Source: Candidatus Methanoperedens sp.
Lineage (GTDB): Archaea; Halobacteriota; Methanosarcinia; Methanosarcinales; Methanoperedenaceae
Direction of reading: 5' to 3'
Length of the DNA: 38,172 bases
NCBI GenBank assembly: GCA_028717345.1
Contig: JAQUNZ010000017.1
Coordinates: 1-38,172, forward strand
Shown here: positions 16,342 to 25,089 of the stretch, piece by piece
Position numbering within the stretch: the stretch's first letter is position 1
How the letters are laid out: each line of letters opens with the position of its first letter
Made by a program: the position numbers and the translations under genes
Notes under the pieces: generated by a model
The model's input: only the letters and a program-made list of their open reading frames with translations
The model's database searches: none
Told to the model about the DNA's origin: nothing

Positions 16342-16575
16342 ATGGAAACGGTTCACGCTGTCTATGAAGGGAAAACCTTCCGGCTCAAACACCACCTGGA
16401 TTTGAAACCGGGTCAGGAAGTGGAATTAATTGTAAAAGAGTTAGTATCAGTTGAGACTGATCCTTCATTTGATATAGCTTCCTTGGCTGTTGAAACTGAA
16501 ATTACCGACCTCGCTGTCGAGCATGACCATTATCTTTACAGCACGCCGAAACATGGTAAAAAAGATGCCAGGTAG
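16342..16575 (+). CDS. DUF104 (AF2212-like) antitoxin
   Basis: A 77-residue protein beginning METVHAVYEGKTFRLKHHLDLKPGQEV, the conserved DUF104/AF2212-like antitoxin signature. A small beta-barrel N-terminus is followed by an acidic helical tail that would wrap the toxin. The ribosome binding site AAGAGAG lies upstream, and an AT-rich stretch with ATATATAG near 16271-16280 probably includes the promoter. The 3' end overlaps the downstream PIN gene by 11 bases, the usual type II arrangement. Confidence 0.82.
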   Translation: METVHAVYEGKTFRLKHHLDLKPGQEVELIVKELVSVETDPSFDIASLAVETEITDLAVEHDHYLYSTPKHGKKDAR

Positions 16576-16888
16576 AGTCTGCTTCGTTGACTCTGTTTGC
16601 TGGATCGCGCTCCTAAATAGGAATGAATCGATTCATCAGCAGGTTGATACAGTATATAAACAACTTCTGATGAAAGGTTATCATTTAGTTACCACGACCG
16701 CAGTGCTGAATGAAACAGCCAATTCTTTATGCGCTCCAAACTTTCGAAATGCAGTCTCAAGTTTTTATCATCGTATTCAAACCTCAGGGCTTATTAGTAT
16801 TGAATTTGTGGATGAAATGTTATGGGAAGATGGATGGCATCTTTATGAGAAGCATAGTGATAAAGAGTGGAGTCTAACGGATTGGTAG
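16565..16888 (+). CDS. PIN-domain (VapC-like) toxin, C-terminally truncated
   Basis: A PIN ribonuclease toxin partner of the preceding antitoxin. The 107-residue frame contains FVDSVCWIALLNRNE with the first catalytic Asp, VTTTAVLNETANSL with the conserved Glu, and DKEWSLTD with the third acidic residue. It then stops at W/TAG, where related proteins continue about 25-30 residues with the last acidic position (ALTxDxHF). Continuing codons in another frame (from about 16867) do not clearly restore that ending. The toxin is therefore probably inactivated by an indel, though partial activity cannot be excluded. Start is the ATG at 16565 inside the antitoxin end. Confidence 0.7.
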   Translation: MPGRVCFVDSVCWIALLNRNESIHQQVDTVYKQLLMKGYHLVTTTAVLNETANSLCAPNFRNAVSSFYHRIQTSGLISIEFVDEMLWEDGWHLYEKHSDKEWSLTDW

Positions 16889-16920
16889 TTTATTTTATGT
16901 CCACATCCGCGCTGATGACT

Positions 16921-17169
16921 CTATATTTCTTGGTTCATATTCTTCACTTTCTCTATCAGATCCCATGCTATCTTCGCATTCATCAAATAATCATCCACAG
17001 AAGAAAGCATTGTACCTATCTTATCAGCAGAAAAAGTAACTGTCGCAGAATCTTTATCGACTTCTGTTCTTATTCCGGAGACATTGTCAGGTGAAAGTGA
17101 TCGTGCTAAAATACTGACAATTTCCCCGGCATTCTCGCATTTAATAGTGAGCTTCCCTTTTACCTTCAT
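16921..17169 (-). CDS. pcc1: KEOPS complex subunit Pcc1
   Basis: Pcc1 is the dimerising subunit of KEOPS, which makes threonylcarbamoyl-adenosine at tRNA position 37. The 82-residue protein has the small alpha/beta fold MKVKGKLTIKCENAGEIVSILARSLSPDN, TATVTF-like SATVTFSADKIGTMLSSVDDYLMN, and a helical end. It overlaps the RecJ-like gene stop by ATGA and so belongs to the conserved archaeal rpsO-recJ-pcc1 operon. A ribosomal S3Ae gene that often follows in archaea is replaced here by the convergent toxin locus. Confidence 0.9.
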   Translation of the reverse strand: MKVKGKLTIKCENAGEIVSILARSLSPDNVSGIRTEVDKDSATVTFSADKIGTMLSSVDDYLMNAKIAWDLIEKVKNMNQEI

Positions 17170-18485
17170 CCCGCCTTCCGTATCTGTGTTCCTATTACTG
17201 AATCCAGTATCTCTATGAATTTCTCTGCAGTGCCTTTAGGGATCGAAGCGCCTGATGCGACATCATGACCGCCGCCCATACCGCCCACAGACGTTGCAGC
17301 CTCTCTCATGGCAGAAGCAAGATCAAGCCCTGAAGCTACGAGTTTTCTTGTCCCCCGTGCCGATATCTTGATCCTGTCCTCGATATCATTCAGTGTAATG
17401 AACGGCTTATCAGAATATAGATATCGTGTCATCGTCCCCGCTATTGCTCCCGTGCCTCCCGTATCATTAAGCATCACATACCTGATATTCTTTCCAGATA
17501 TTACCTGTTCCTGGGATTTTCTTATTGCATCAATGATCTTTCGCTGATTCTCCCGCGCAGTCGCTATTGCTTCATTAACAGCTGTTGTATCCCGCATGCA
17601 AACAGCAATGCCAGTTCCGGGTTTATCAGCATTCCCGCAGGCGTTGAGGATATTCACAAAATCGTAAACATTTGGAATGATCTCCATATTCAGGATCAGA
17701 ACATCTCCGAACAATGATTCAATAGCAGAGATGCTTCCCTGTTTTGCAAGTTTTAATGCGATCAGGGATGAGAATTTGACCAGTTGCTCTTCTGTAAGAT
17801 CATTTATCCTTCCTTTTATTCCAGCTTCATCAAGGAACGTCCTTATCTTCTCCTTATCACCTGTGATATCAAGAAACGGGTCAAGACTGTAATCAAAAAG
17901 TTCCTCGACAGGGTCTCCGCCCATGCGCAGCCCTTTTTTAACTGTTACTACTTTATTCTTGACAGCTTCGTCCAGGATGAATTTATTGGCGCCCTTCATT
18001 GCCTGCTTATCACCGATAGCTCCCACGAGCGCAAGCCCGGCAAGGTCGATATTATCCCCCATATGCCTTGCCACCATATAGGCGCCGCAGGAAGCGCTGA
18101 ACTCGGTTGAACCGTTAATTCCCACAAGATGAGGATTGAAATGGGTGTGTTCCAGCGTGCCGGTCGGTTTATGATGATCTATTATTATTGCGTTTTTTAC
18201 TTTTGAAGAAAATTCTGTCTGACCGCTTCCCATATCGCAAAGTATCACAGCTTCCTGCGGTGTCTTTTCGATCAGGTCAATAATAGAATTATCGAACTGG
18301 CTTACGATAGTAGTATGGAACAATATCTGCCGCCTGTGCAGTGCATTGCACATGATACCTGCGGCAGACAATCCATCTGCATCGTTATGCGATATTAGCC
18401 TGATGCTGTTATATTCTAAGATAGCAGATGCTGCCTGTTCCCCTAATTTTTCCAGTTGAACAAGGCTCTCATCTTCATCAGTCAT
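17166..18485 (-). CDS. Archaeal RecJ/GAN-like DHH phosphoesterase
   Basis: A 439-residue member of the DHH family. The N-terminal HNDADGLSAAGIM, CDMGSG and IIDHHKPTG are metal-binding motifs. DHHA1 is recognised by NDTGGTGAIAGTM and the C-terminal GGMGGGHDVASGASIPKG. Archaeal members are single-strand nucleases associated with the GINS/MCM replisome. The order S15, RecJ-like, Pcc1 is conserved across archaea. Start is the ATG at 18485, six bases after the rpsO stop; the stop overlaps pcc1. Confidence 0.9.
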   Translation of the reverse strand: MTDEDESLVQLEKLGEQAASAILEYNSIRLISHNDADGLSAAGIMCNALHRRQILFHTTIVSQFDNSIIDLIEKTPQEAVILCDMGSGQTEFSSKVKNAIIIDHHKPTGTLEHTHFNPHLVGINGSTEFSASCGAYMVARHMGDNIDLAGLALVGAIGDKQAMKGANKFILDEAVKNKVVTVKKGLRMGGDPVEELFDYSLDPFLDITGDKEKIRTFLDEAGIKGRINDLTEEQLVKFSSLIALKLAKQGSISAIESLFGDVLILNMEIIPNVYDFVNILNACGNADKPGTGIAVCMRDTTAVNEAIATARENQRKIIDAIRKSQEQVISGKNIRYVMLNDTGGTGAIAGTMTRYLYSDKPFITLNDIEDRIKISARGTRKLVASGLDLASAMREAATSVGGMGGGHDVASGASIPKGTAEKFIEILDSVIGTQIRKAG

Positions 18486-18491
18486 TGCGAC

Positions 18492-18950
18492 TTATCTTGA
18501 AATCAACATCTCGGCTTTCTGTGTGGAAAATTTCCAGTCATCAGGAAGCACGCCTTCCCTGTGGTAATATTTTTCAAGTCTGCGTATCTTGGAAACCATA
18601 TTATTGAGAGAGCGTTTGTTATGTACATCCTTCGGGTTCTTATCGATATGTTTCTTAAGATCAAGCACCTTTACGATAAGGTTATGGATATCTTCAGGAA
18701 TTCCCGATGCCTGTTTGTTCTCTTTTAAGATGGTAACTATCTTTTTCCCGGTCACAAGCGTGACATCAGGAACACCGTAGCGATCCCTTAAAGACATACC
18801 TATCTCGCTTGAAGATTTTCCCTGTGTAGCAAGCTGAAGGATCGTCTTTTCTATTTCATCTTTATTAGTATTCGACCATTTGACAGGCTCTGTCCTGTAA
18901 GGTTTTGTAGAACCCGCCTGTCCTTTTCTGCGTGTATGCATTCGTGCCAA
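18492..18950 (-). CDS. rpsO: 30S ribosomal protein S15 (uS15)
   Basis: A 152-residue archaeal-type uS15 with an N-terminal extension. The sequence is MARMHTRRKGQAGSTKPYR and ends NDMV-like NMVSKIRRLEKYYHREGVLPDDWKF, typical of the small subunit protein. I chose a TTG start at 18950 because GGAGG lies eight bases upstream and the product then begins with the family's MARMHTRRKG. An upstream in-frame TTG at 18965 would overlap that ribosome binding site. First gene of rpsO-recJ-pcc1. Confidence 0.95.
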   Translation of the reverse strand: MARMHTRRKGQAGSTKPYRTEPVKWSNTNKDEIEKTILQLATQGKSSSEIGMSLRDRYGVPDVTLVTGKKIVTILKENKQASGIPEDIHNLIVKVLDLKKHIDKNPKDVHNKRSLNNMVSKIRRLEKYYHREGVLPDDWKFSTQKAEMLISR

Positions 18951-19053
18951 TTGAATTTCCTCCAATGATTATTATTTTATTAATTTTCTTTTATTCATAT
19001 TCTGTAATAGCGAAGGCAAACCTTAATGGAGCATGTATATTAAATAACTTGTG

Positions 19054-20199
19054 ATGAACGATCAATTTCACCACATCCATTTCCGCTATTTCAAGAACAA
19101 TATGCAAAGCATCGCAGTCTTGATGCCGCTTCTCCCTTCTGCGGATATCGTGCATGAACCCTGCGACGGCATAATGCTATACAGCTTTGCAAGCCAGCAA
19201 GCACCAGAGGTTTTCATGGAAGTAAAACGTTCAAAAACCAGTTCCATATTCATAGCCGGAGGACCTCATCCATCCGCACGCCCTGAAGAGACCCTTCGTT
19301 TTTTCGATTACGTTGTGCTCGGGGAAGGTGAAGAAACTCTGCCTGAACTGATAAAAATACTTCAAAAAAAAGGTGATATTTCATCTGTAAGGGGAATTGC
19401 GTTTAAAGATCGAGTATCCAATAATAGCCCTTCAATATCTGAAAATGGCATCTTTTTTACAGAAAAAAGAGAGCATGTCATATTGGACAGATACCCGGCA
19501 TTTGACATCAAGGGTGTTCGAAGCACCATAGAGATAACACGCGGATGCCCATTTTCATGCGCCTACTGCCAGACGCCGCAGCTTTTTGGCAACAGGATGA
19601 GGCACCGCAACATCGATGAGATAGCAATATATGCAAAATATCTTAAGGATGTCAGGTTCACATCGCCGAACGCCTTTGCTTATGGCTCGGATGGTATCCA
19701 CCCGCGAATTGAAAAGATAGAGGCGCTTCTCAAAAACCTTCCTCGCAAAAACATTTTTTTTGGCACATTCCCCTCAGAAGTAAGACCGGAATTCATAAAC
19801 GACAGGATTCTTGAGCTTGTATCGGATTATTGTGCAAACACCACGCTATCGCTTGGTGGTCAGTCAGGAAGCCAGAGAATACTTGATTTGATACACAGGG
19901 GACACACCGTGGAAGATATCATTGTGGGGGTTGAAAAATGCCTTCAGCATGGCTTCACTCCAGTGGTGGATTTCATTTTCGGGCTCCCGGGAGAGACAGA
20001 GGACGAACAGCTTGAAACTCTGCGGCTCATAGAATGGATCACAGGAAAAGGTGGAAAAGTGCATTCGCACTATTTCATGAAGCTGCCAGGCACTGAATTT
20101 GAAAATTCCACTCCTGCCCCATTATCAGGACAGGTGGAAAAGACAATGGGTAAACTTGCTCTACTTGGAAAAACCACAGGCGTATGGTCTAAAGCTTGA
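19054..20199 (+). CDS. B12-binding/radical SAM protein (archaeal MJ_1487-like family)
   Basis: A 381-residue protein. The N-terminal cobalamin-binding-like Rossmann domain (residues 1-140) has IFIAGGPHPSARPEE and VVLGEGEETLPEL. The radical SAM core carries the Fe-S motif CPFSCAYC with Cys165, Cys169 and Cys172. Later come SLGGQSGSQRILD and FIFGLPGETEDEQ. The reaction is unknown; the family is common in methanogens and relatives. The ATG at 19054 fits the conserved N-terminal strand HIHFRYFKNN; a GTG lies one codon upstream. The gene ends 11 bases inside the convergent coiled-coil gene. Confidence 0.87.
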   Translation: MNDQFHHIHFRYFKNNMQSIAVLMPLLPSADIVHEPCDGIMLYSFASQQAPEVFMEVKRSKTSSIFIAGGPHPSARPEETLRFFDYVVLGEGEETLPELIKILQKKGDISSVRGIAFKDRVSNNSPSISENGIFFTEKREHVILDRYPAFDIKGVRSTIEITRGCPFSCAYCQTPQLFGNRMRHRNIDEIAIYAKYLKDVRFTSPNAFAYGSDGIHPRIEKIEALLKNLPRKNIFFGTFPSEVRPEFINDRILELVSDYCANTTLSLGGQSGSQRILDLIHRGHTVEDIIVGVEKCLQHGFTPVVDFIFGLPGETEDEQLETLRLIEWITGKGGKVHSHYFMKLPGTEFENSTPAPLSGQVEKTMGKLALLGKTTGVWSKA

Positions 20200-21184
20200 T
20201 ATCCTTGCTCTCAACAAGGATCCTGAACTCATCAAGGCTCAGTCGCCCTTTCTTGTTTAATTTTTCCTTTGCCTGCTCACGCTTTCCTTCGTTCTTCTGC
20301 TCATCCCTGGCTAATTGGTAGCCCTTCATCTGCTCAAGGTAAACTCCCAGTTCATCCCTGAGTTTTGGCATTTCATTCTTAAGAGCGCTTATTTTTTTCC
20401 TGAGAGGCGATATGTTCTTGAATTTTTCAGACAACTGGGCATGATATGAATCAGCTTCTTTGCGCAGCGTATCGATCTCATTATATATTTTGATCATTTC
20501 CTCATGGTACTTCTGCGACTCCTGTGCAAGCGCCTGTATCTGGGCATGCAGGGAATCCAGGTCAGTATATATCTCTTTTGCCCGGTCATACTCAACAGTG
20601 ATCTCGCCGTGGACTGCATTGGCTTTTTTCGTAGCTTCCAGCCTCTGGCTAAGCTCCAGCAGGCGATTATAAACATTTAACTCATGCTCAAGCGGGATAT
20701 CTGCATTCAAAAAGATGTTAAGTTCTTCAGTGTAAGCCTTCTCAAGTGTCTCAATCCGTCCCCTCGCTGTTGTATTTAATTCGTCGCGGGTTTTCTTGAG
20801 TTCCCCGATCTTATCGTTGAACTCCTTTCCTTTACCCCTTAGATTTTCCCTCATGGCTTTTAATTCAGCGATCTTTGAGTTCGTTTCATCGCGCTTTTTT
20901 CGAAGGTCAGCAGCTTTCGGGGAAAGCTCTTTTACGCGAGAGTTCAATCCGTCACGCTTGGCTTTTAGATCCTGTCCGCCTTCATTGTAAAGAGAGATGT
21001 CCCTGAAAATCGTTTTAAGTTCCCTCTCATTCTGGTCAAGCCTTTGCCTGAGTTGATTGATCTTATCTTTTAATTCCCGCTCTGAAAGTTTGGGATATGA
21101 TTTTGATACTTCTACTTCTTTTTGCTCGGTTTTTTCAGCAGGTTTATCAGTTCCCATATCATTGATCTGAACATCTTCGGTCAT
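20189..21184 (-). CDS. Archaeal coiled-coil protein (COG1340-like)
   Basis: A 331-residue, highly charged protein that is almost all alpha-helical coiled coil from residue ~30 to 310 (heptad-rich stretches such as ELKDKINQLRQRLDQNERELK and KKISALKNEMPKLRDEL). It resembles the uncharacterised archaeal coiled-coil group COG1340. No enzyme motif is visible. It is the last gene of the mcm operon and overlaps the preceding coiled-coil gene by ATGA. A chromosome-structure or replication-linked role is only suggested by the context. Confidence 0.8.
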   Translation of the reverse strand: MTEDVQINDMGTDKPAEKTEQKEVEVSKSYPKLSERELKDKINQLRQRLDQNERELKTIFRDISLYNEGGQDLKAKRDGLNSRVKELSPKAADLRKKRDETNSKIAELKAMRENLRGKGKEFNDKIGELKKTRDELNTTARGRIETLEKAYTEELNIFLNADIPLEHELNVYNRLLELSQRLEATKKANAVHGEITVEYDRAKEIYTDLDSLHAQIQALAQESQKYHEEMIKIYNEIDTLRKEADSYHAQLSEKFKNISPLRKKISALKNEMPKLRDELGVYLEQMKGYQLARDEQKNEGKREQAKEKLNKKGRLSLDEFRILVESKDIKL

Positions 21185-21837
21185 GCTGCTGCCCCTCCTA
21201 TTTGTTTTTCCCAGTGGGCAAGCGCATTATTATGGCTTTCTATCCTGTGCTTCAACCAGTTAAATCTTACTTCAACCTCGTTTTTCTGCCGATCATAATC
21301 CGATAAAGATTCTGTATGCTGTTTTGGTTTATCCTGAAGCGAAAGCAGTTCCCTGTGTGATGAATTTGCATCATTTAATTTATCAATGATCCCTTTGCAT
21401 GTGATAATTATGCCGGCTTTATTTCCTGCTGACTCTATATCGTAAAGAAGTTTTTTTAGTTCAACTATGCTCTTTTCCTCATCTTCAATATGTTTTGAGT
21501 TCTGAAGCTTTTTCTCAAACTCTTCTATCCTGCCATTAAACCTCATTACGTCTTGCAGGTTCGCTGCTTTACTATGGCGCATCTTTTCTAACAACTCATT
21601 AATGGTATCTTCTCTCTGTTTTTTTGCCTGGTAGAAAAGCAGATGATATTTTTCATTAAGAACTTCTATCCTTGATCCCATAGAATCAATTTCTTTCTTA
21701 ATTGCATCAGACTGCTGCTTGAGCAGGTTGAATTTGCTTTCAATTTCTGAAAATTCGCTGCCATATGTTTCAAGAAGCTTTTTATGTTTTTCTATAACAA
21801 GTTCAATTAATCTATTGCTATCCATTATTTCGATCAT
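21181..21837 (-). CDS. Hypothetical coiled-coil protein
   Basis: A 218-residue protein, mostly coiled coil (LVIEKHKKLLETYGSEFSEIESK onwards), with a short C-terminal region NWLKHRIESHNNALAHWEKQIGG. I do not recognise a named domain. Its ATG overlaps the DUF424 stop and its stop overlaps the next coiled-coil gene, so the three are translationally coupled. The two coiled-coil products may pair with one another, which is inference from adjacency. Confidence 0.78.
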   Translation of the reverse strand: MIEIMDSNRLIELVIEKHKKLLETYGSEFSEIESKFNLLKQQSDAIKKEIDSMGSRIEVLNEKYHLLFYQAKKQREDTINELLEKMRHSKAANLQDVMRFNGRIEEFEKKLQNSKHIEDEEKSIVELKKLLYDIESAGNKAGIIITCKGIIDKLNDANSSHRELLSLQDKPKQHTESLSDYDRQKNEVEVRFNWLKHRIESHNNALAHWEKQIGGAAA

Positions 21838-22124
21838 ATTATTACCATCTGGGCATGAGGAATACCGTCAATAAATATAACTGTGTCAGGGTCAACACAC
21901 CCACACTCTACTGCACACGCTATAGCTTTTTCCCCTGCGATATTTGCTATCGTAGCGCATGAAAGGGCTTGTTTTATCTCGTTTTCAGACGCTTCAGCGC
22001 CTTTATAAAAGCTAGTTTCAAGTTTGAGAGTCAGCTCTCCTTCCTGGAATTTCTTCCCGATGATCTCCTTATCACATACCGCAACAATAAGTTTACCCCC
22101 GGTATCGTATTGTTTCATATACAT
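21834..22124 (-). CDS. DUF424 family protein
   Basis: A 96-residue archaeal DUF424 protein. Features are KLIVAVCDKEIIGKKFQEGELTLKLETSFYKGA, then ATIANIAGEKAIACAVECGCVDPDTVIFIDGIPHAQMV. Function is unknown, although the family is nearly confined to archaea and often lies near replication or translation genes. The start at 22124 (or ATG 22118) falls just after the mcm stop; an earlier in-frame start would overlap mcm without gain. Confidence 0.85.
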   Translation of the reverse strand: MYMKQYDTGGKLIVAVCDKEIIGKKFQEGELTLKLETSFYKGAEASENEIKQALSCATIANIAGEKAIACAVECGCVDPDTVIFIDGIPHAQMVII

Positions 22125-22125
22125 A

Positions 22126-24207
22126 TTAAACGATCCTGAACCTCTCGTTTGTTGCTTCAAGTATCTCGCCGACTGTCTTTAATTTCTGTATCATGTCTTC
22201 AACTGTATCTTTTTTGATGCCTGATTCCTCTGCCCTAGATATAATATCTTCTAAAGGAACCGCACTATTATACTCTTTCTGGAGATCCCTTATAATCTCC
22301 TTCAACACCTTTATCTTGTCCCGCTGGCTCTTTCCCATACCCACATTGATAATATCCGCGTCAAGCCTGCCGGTCTCATCAGTCATTACCTGTTTCATGC
22401 TTGCCATAACTATCCTTATTACGCGGTTTGTATCATCCCGGGTGATCACGTTACTCAGGCGAACACGCGCGCTTGCTTCAGCCAGGCGGATTAGAGCCTC
22501 AAGTTGCCTAGCTGTCACCGGGACAGGAGCGTCGGGAGCCTCCCCCTGTTTTCGAAGACCCAGATAAAAGTCTATCAAATGCTTTCTGGCTTCATCCTGA
22601 ATAATAGGAAAGATGTTCCTCTTCGTGTAAGCGATATATTTCCTCAGCATATCTGCCTGGATTACTGGTTGTATGACCTCCATGGCTTTTGTGATTTCAT
22701 TCATGGATATGCCGGAATTGATGATGTTCTCTCTTCTCATTGCAAGTTCACCTGCATAATGAGCCTTGAGTATGTGTTGTGCAATATTTGTGTCCCTTTC
22801 CACTGAGGGTTCGTCAGTGAGAATGAATATCAGGTCAAAACGAGAAAGAAGCGCAGGAGGCATGTTGATCTGCTTTGCAATGGGTTCGTACCTGTCAAAC
22901 CTGCCGAATTTGGGATTGGCTGCACCAAGCAGGGCGCAGCGGGATTTAAGCGTTGCCATGATGCCTGCTTTTGCAATGCTTATGGTCTGCTGTTCCATCG
23001 CTTCGTGCATGGAACTCCTGTCGTCAGCTTCCATCTTGTCAAGTTCGTCCACGCACGCAAGACCCATGTCAGCTAGCACAAGAGCGCCGGCTTCAAGCGT
23101 CCACCTGCCTTCGCCGAAATCGTCCTTTACCGCGGTAGCAGTAAGACCTGCCGATGTCGAGCTTTTGCCGCTTGTATAGATGCCACGGGGCGCAAGACGG
23201 ACACTGTAACGCAAAAGCTGGGATTTTGCAACGCCAGGGTCTCCTACAAGAAGTATATGCACGTCACCTCGTATCCGCGTCCCGTCAGGCAGGGACTTCG
23301 CGATGCCTGAAAAGAGCTGTAACGCCATGGCTTCCTTGACTTCCTCGTAGCCGTAGATCGAAGGCGCGATCGAGTAGATCACTTTCTTATAAACCTCGGG
23401 ATCTTTCCCGAATTTGATTATCTCTTCTATTTCCTCTTTTGATATTTCTATTTCCTCGAATTCCTTGTCCTCTATCTCTATGGATACGCCGTCAAGCACA
23501 AGGTCAAAAAATGTGCTTTTGCCCTGCTGGGTAGTTCTCTGGAAGGAGCGCAAAACCCCGGATATAACAACCCTGTCCCCCGGAGCTACTATCCCTGCAA
23601 GGTCGTCATCCACGTCAACATCCAGCGTCTGCGGCTGCTCTCCGCCCCTCAGGTCATCTGGTGATTCCTGCACGCGCAGCTTTTGAGCATCTATGAATTC
23701 AGATTCTTCGTGTACCAATTTGAAAGGCCCTTTGCGTCCGCATACATCGTTCTCGCATTCAAATGGCTCCACGAACTTGCCTTCTCCCTGGGGCATCATT
23801 GTCACATGGTCGCACCTCTGGCACTTGAAGGCGGCGACGATTACCTTTGGTCTGACCTCTGTGGCTTTCCTTATAAGACCTGATACTGAAATGAACTTGT
23901 TAATATTGGAACTTCGCAGCTCTCTTATCTGGATCCTCTCTGGAAGACCGATTATCCTTACATGTGCATTATCTATGCTCACATCTACGGGAAGGTCTAT
24001 CGAAACAATAGCTTCATTAGCATGTTTTAGCACGGGATCAGGATGATCTATAAGCTCCCTTCCAAGATCAGGGTCGAACTTCTCAATATCTGAGAAATTG
24101 ACCCATAGGCTTCGTTTTTCTGGATAGCTCTCTGCAAGATCATTGATAGCGTCTTTGTAATAGCGTTTGAAGAATTCCTCCCAGAGCTGATGCGATGATT
24201 GTGCCAT
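22126..24207 (-). CDS. mcm: Replicative minichromosome maintenance helicase
   Basis: MCM unwinds DNA at archaeal replication forks as a hexamer. The 693-residue protein has an N-terminal domain with a zinc site (Cys129, Cys132, Cys151, Cys156) and an AAA+ domain. The AAA+ domain has Walker A GDPGVAKS (322-329), Walker B LACVDELDKM, sensor GAANPKFGRF, and the arginine-finger SRFD. A C-terminal winged-helix region (~620-693) follows. No intein or insertion is seen. It is the first gene of mcm-DUF424-coiled coil-coiled coil. Confidence 0.96.
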   Translation of the reverse strand: MAQSSHQLWEEFFKRYYKDAINDLAESYPEKRSLWVNFSDIEKFDPDLGRELIDHPDPVLKHANEAIVSIDLPVDVSIDNAHVRIIGLPERIQIRELRSSNINKFISVSGLIRKATEVRPKVIVAAFKCQRCDHVTMMPQGEGKFVEPFECENDVCGRKGPFKLVHEESEFIDAQKLRVQESPDDLRGGEQPQTLDVDVDDDLAGIVAPGDRVVISGVLRSFQRTTQQGKSTFFDLVLDGVSIEIEDKEFEEIEISKEEIEEIIKFGKDPEVYKKVIYSIAPSIYGYEEVKEAMALQLFSGIAKSLPDGTRIRGDVHILLVGDPGVAKSQLLRYSVRLAPRGIYTSGKSSTSAGLTATAVKDDFGEGRWTLEAGALVLADMGLACVDELDKMEADDRSSMHEAMEQQTISIAKAGIMATLKSRCALLGAANPKFGRFDRYEPIAKQINMPPALLSRFDLIFILTDEPSVERDTNIAQHILKAHYAGELAMRRENIINSGISMNEITKAMEVIQPVIQADMLRKYIAYTKRNIFPIIQDEARKHLIDFYLGLRKQGEAPDAPVPVTARQLEALIRLAEASARVRLSNVITRDDTNRVIRIVMASMKQVMTDETGRLDADIINVGMGKSQRDKIKVLKEIIRDLQKEYNSAVPLEDIISRAEESGIKKDTVEDMIQKLKTVGEILEATNERFRIV

Positions 24208-24616
24208 TTTTTACTACTAAAGCCTGAAAGGTACATCAAGGTTTCGAGTCATTTATTCCTAAGCAGAAAAAAACATTACGTCAACCCCTTTATTTCTTTT
24301 GGAAAAATTAAATAATAATGCGCATGAGTATCATAGATTTTATTACAATTTAACCATCGCTGCTATTTGATTTTTTTAATCTGTCCATCGCTTAATACCG
24401 AATTCAAAATTATTACTTAATTTATTGATCCCCGCATGATAGCCCAACCTTGATTTCCACTGGACGCTGTTTTAAGGATTATAGTAGAATAGTGGGCAGG
24501 TGGGGATTATGGTGGTTTTAAAAAGAGTTCCGCCCATGGAGTAACAATATATAAAAGGAGTTTGCTACATATCAATACAAATAATTTGATACCGCATTGA
24601 TAGCGGAGAACTCCCG
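24208..24616. other. Intergenic region between divergent mcm and cytochrome genes, with a TATA box
   Basis: About 409 bases without a credible gene. The right part carries a clear TATA element AATATATAAA at 24546-24555 for the cytochrome gene at 24617, predicting a start near 24576, and a GGAG ribosome binding site at 24605-24608. AT-rich stretches near 24290-24320 probably hold the mcm promoter. I see no RNA gene or convincing repeat. Confidence 0.6.
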
Positions 24617-25084
24617 ATGAAATTCTCCACGAATGAAAAAAGACTGCTGATGGTGTTGATAGTAGCGCTTGCTATATCAATGGGAATAGTGCTGACATCA
24701 GCTTTCTACCCTGGAAGCCATTCTTTATATCTCAACAAGACCGCCAGCACTCAACCCACATCTGCCGCTGAGTTCTGTGTGAAGTGCCATCAGGTGAGGG
24801 TCGCAAGCGTTGATACAAGCGTTCACAGGAATGCAGGATGTATCTGCCACGGGTATAACCCTAACCTGACCGCAGTGTATAATATCAATCTGGCGCACAA
24901 TCTCACGAAGAATATATACTGCACCAACTGCCATTCTGGATATAATGTAACGTCTGGTGCTATTGATATTCACAGCGGGGTCAGCGGGCTTAACCAGTCT
25001 GCGCATTATATATTGCAGAAAGGGGACAGGGCAGGGGCGTATCAGAGGGCGAAGCAGTTCTTTGATAATGTGTCGGGGGGATAG
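24617..25084 (+). CDS. Small membrane-anchored multiheme cytochrome c
   Basis: A 155-residue protein with one N-terminal membrane segment (LLMVLIVALAISMGIVLTSAF) and an extracellular part. The latter has two canonical heme c motifs, CVKCH and CTNCH, and one CICH, which lacks one spacer residue and may or may not bind heme. Several free histidines (SVHRN, LAHNL, DIHSG, SAHYI) could be distal ligands. The ATG follows GGAG by eight bases. It is followed five bases later by the tetraheme gene at 25090, so the two are co-transcribed. A membrane entry point for the neighbouring cytochromes is plausible. Confidence 0.75.
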   Translation: MKFSTNEKRLLMVLIVALAISMGIVLTSAFYPGSHSLYLNKTASTQPTSAAEFCVKCHQVRVASVDTSVHRNAGCICHGYNPNLTAVYNINLAHNLTKNIYCTNCHSGYNVTSGAIDIHSGVSGLNQSAHYILQKGDRAGAYQRAKQFFDNVSGG

Positions 25085-25089
25085 AAGAT

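Noticed and set aside
16867-17094. Open frame on the plus strand after the PIN gene, beginning MESNGLVVYFM
   Set aside because: It overlaps most of pcc1 on the other strand and has no ribosome binding site. Only its first part could be a shifted remnant of the toxin.
24208-24616. Non-coding RNA or origin between mcm and the cytochrome gene
   Set aside because: No stable structure, repeated origin-box-like motif or Cdc6 gene was found. The region is explained by two divergent promoters.
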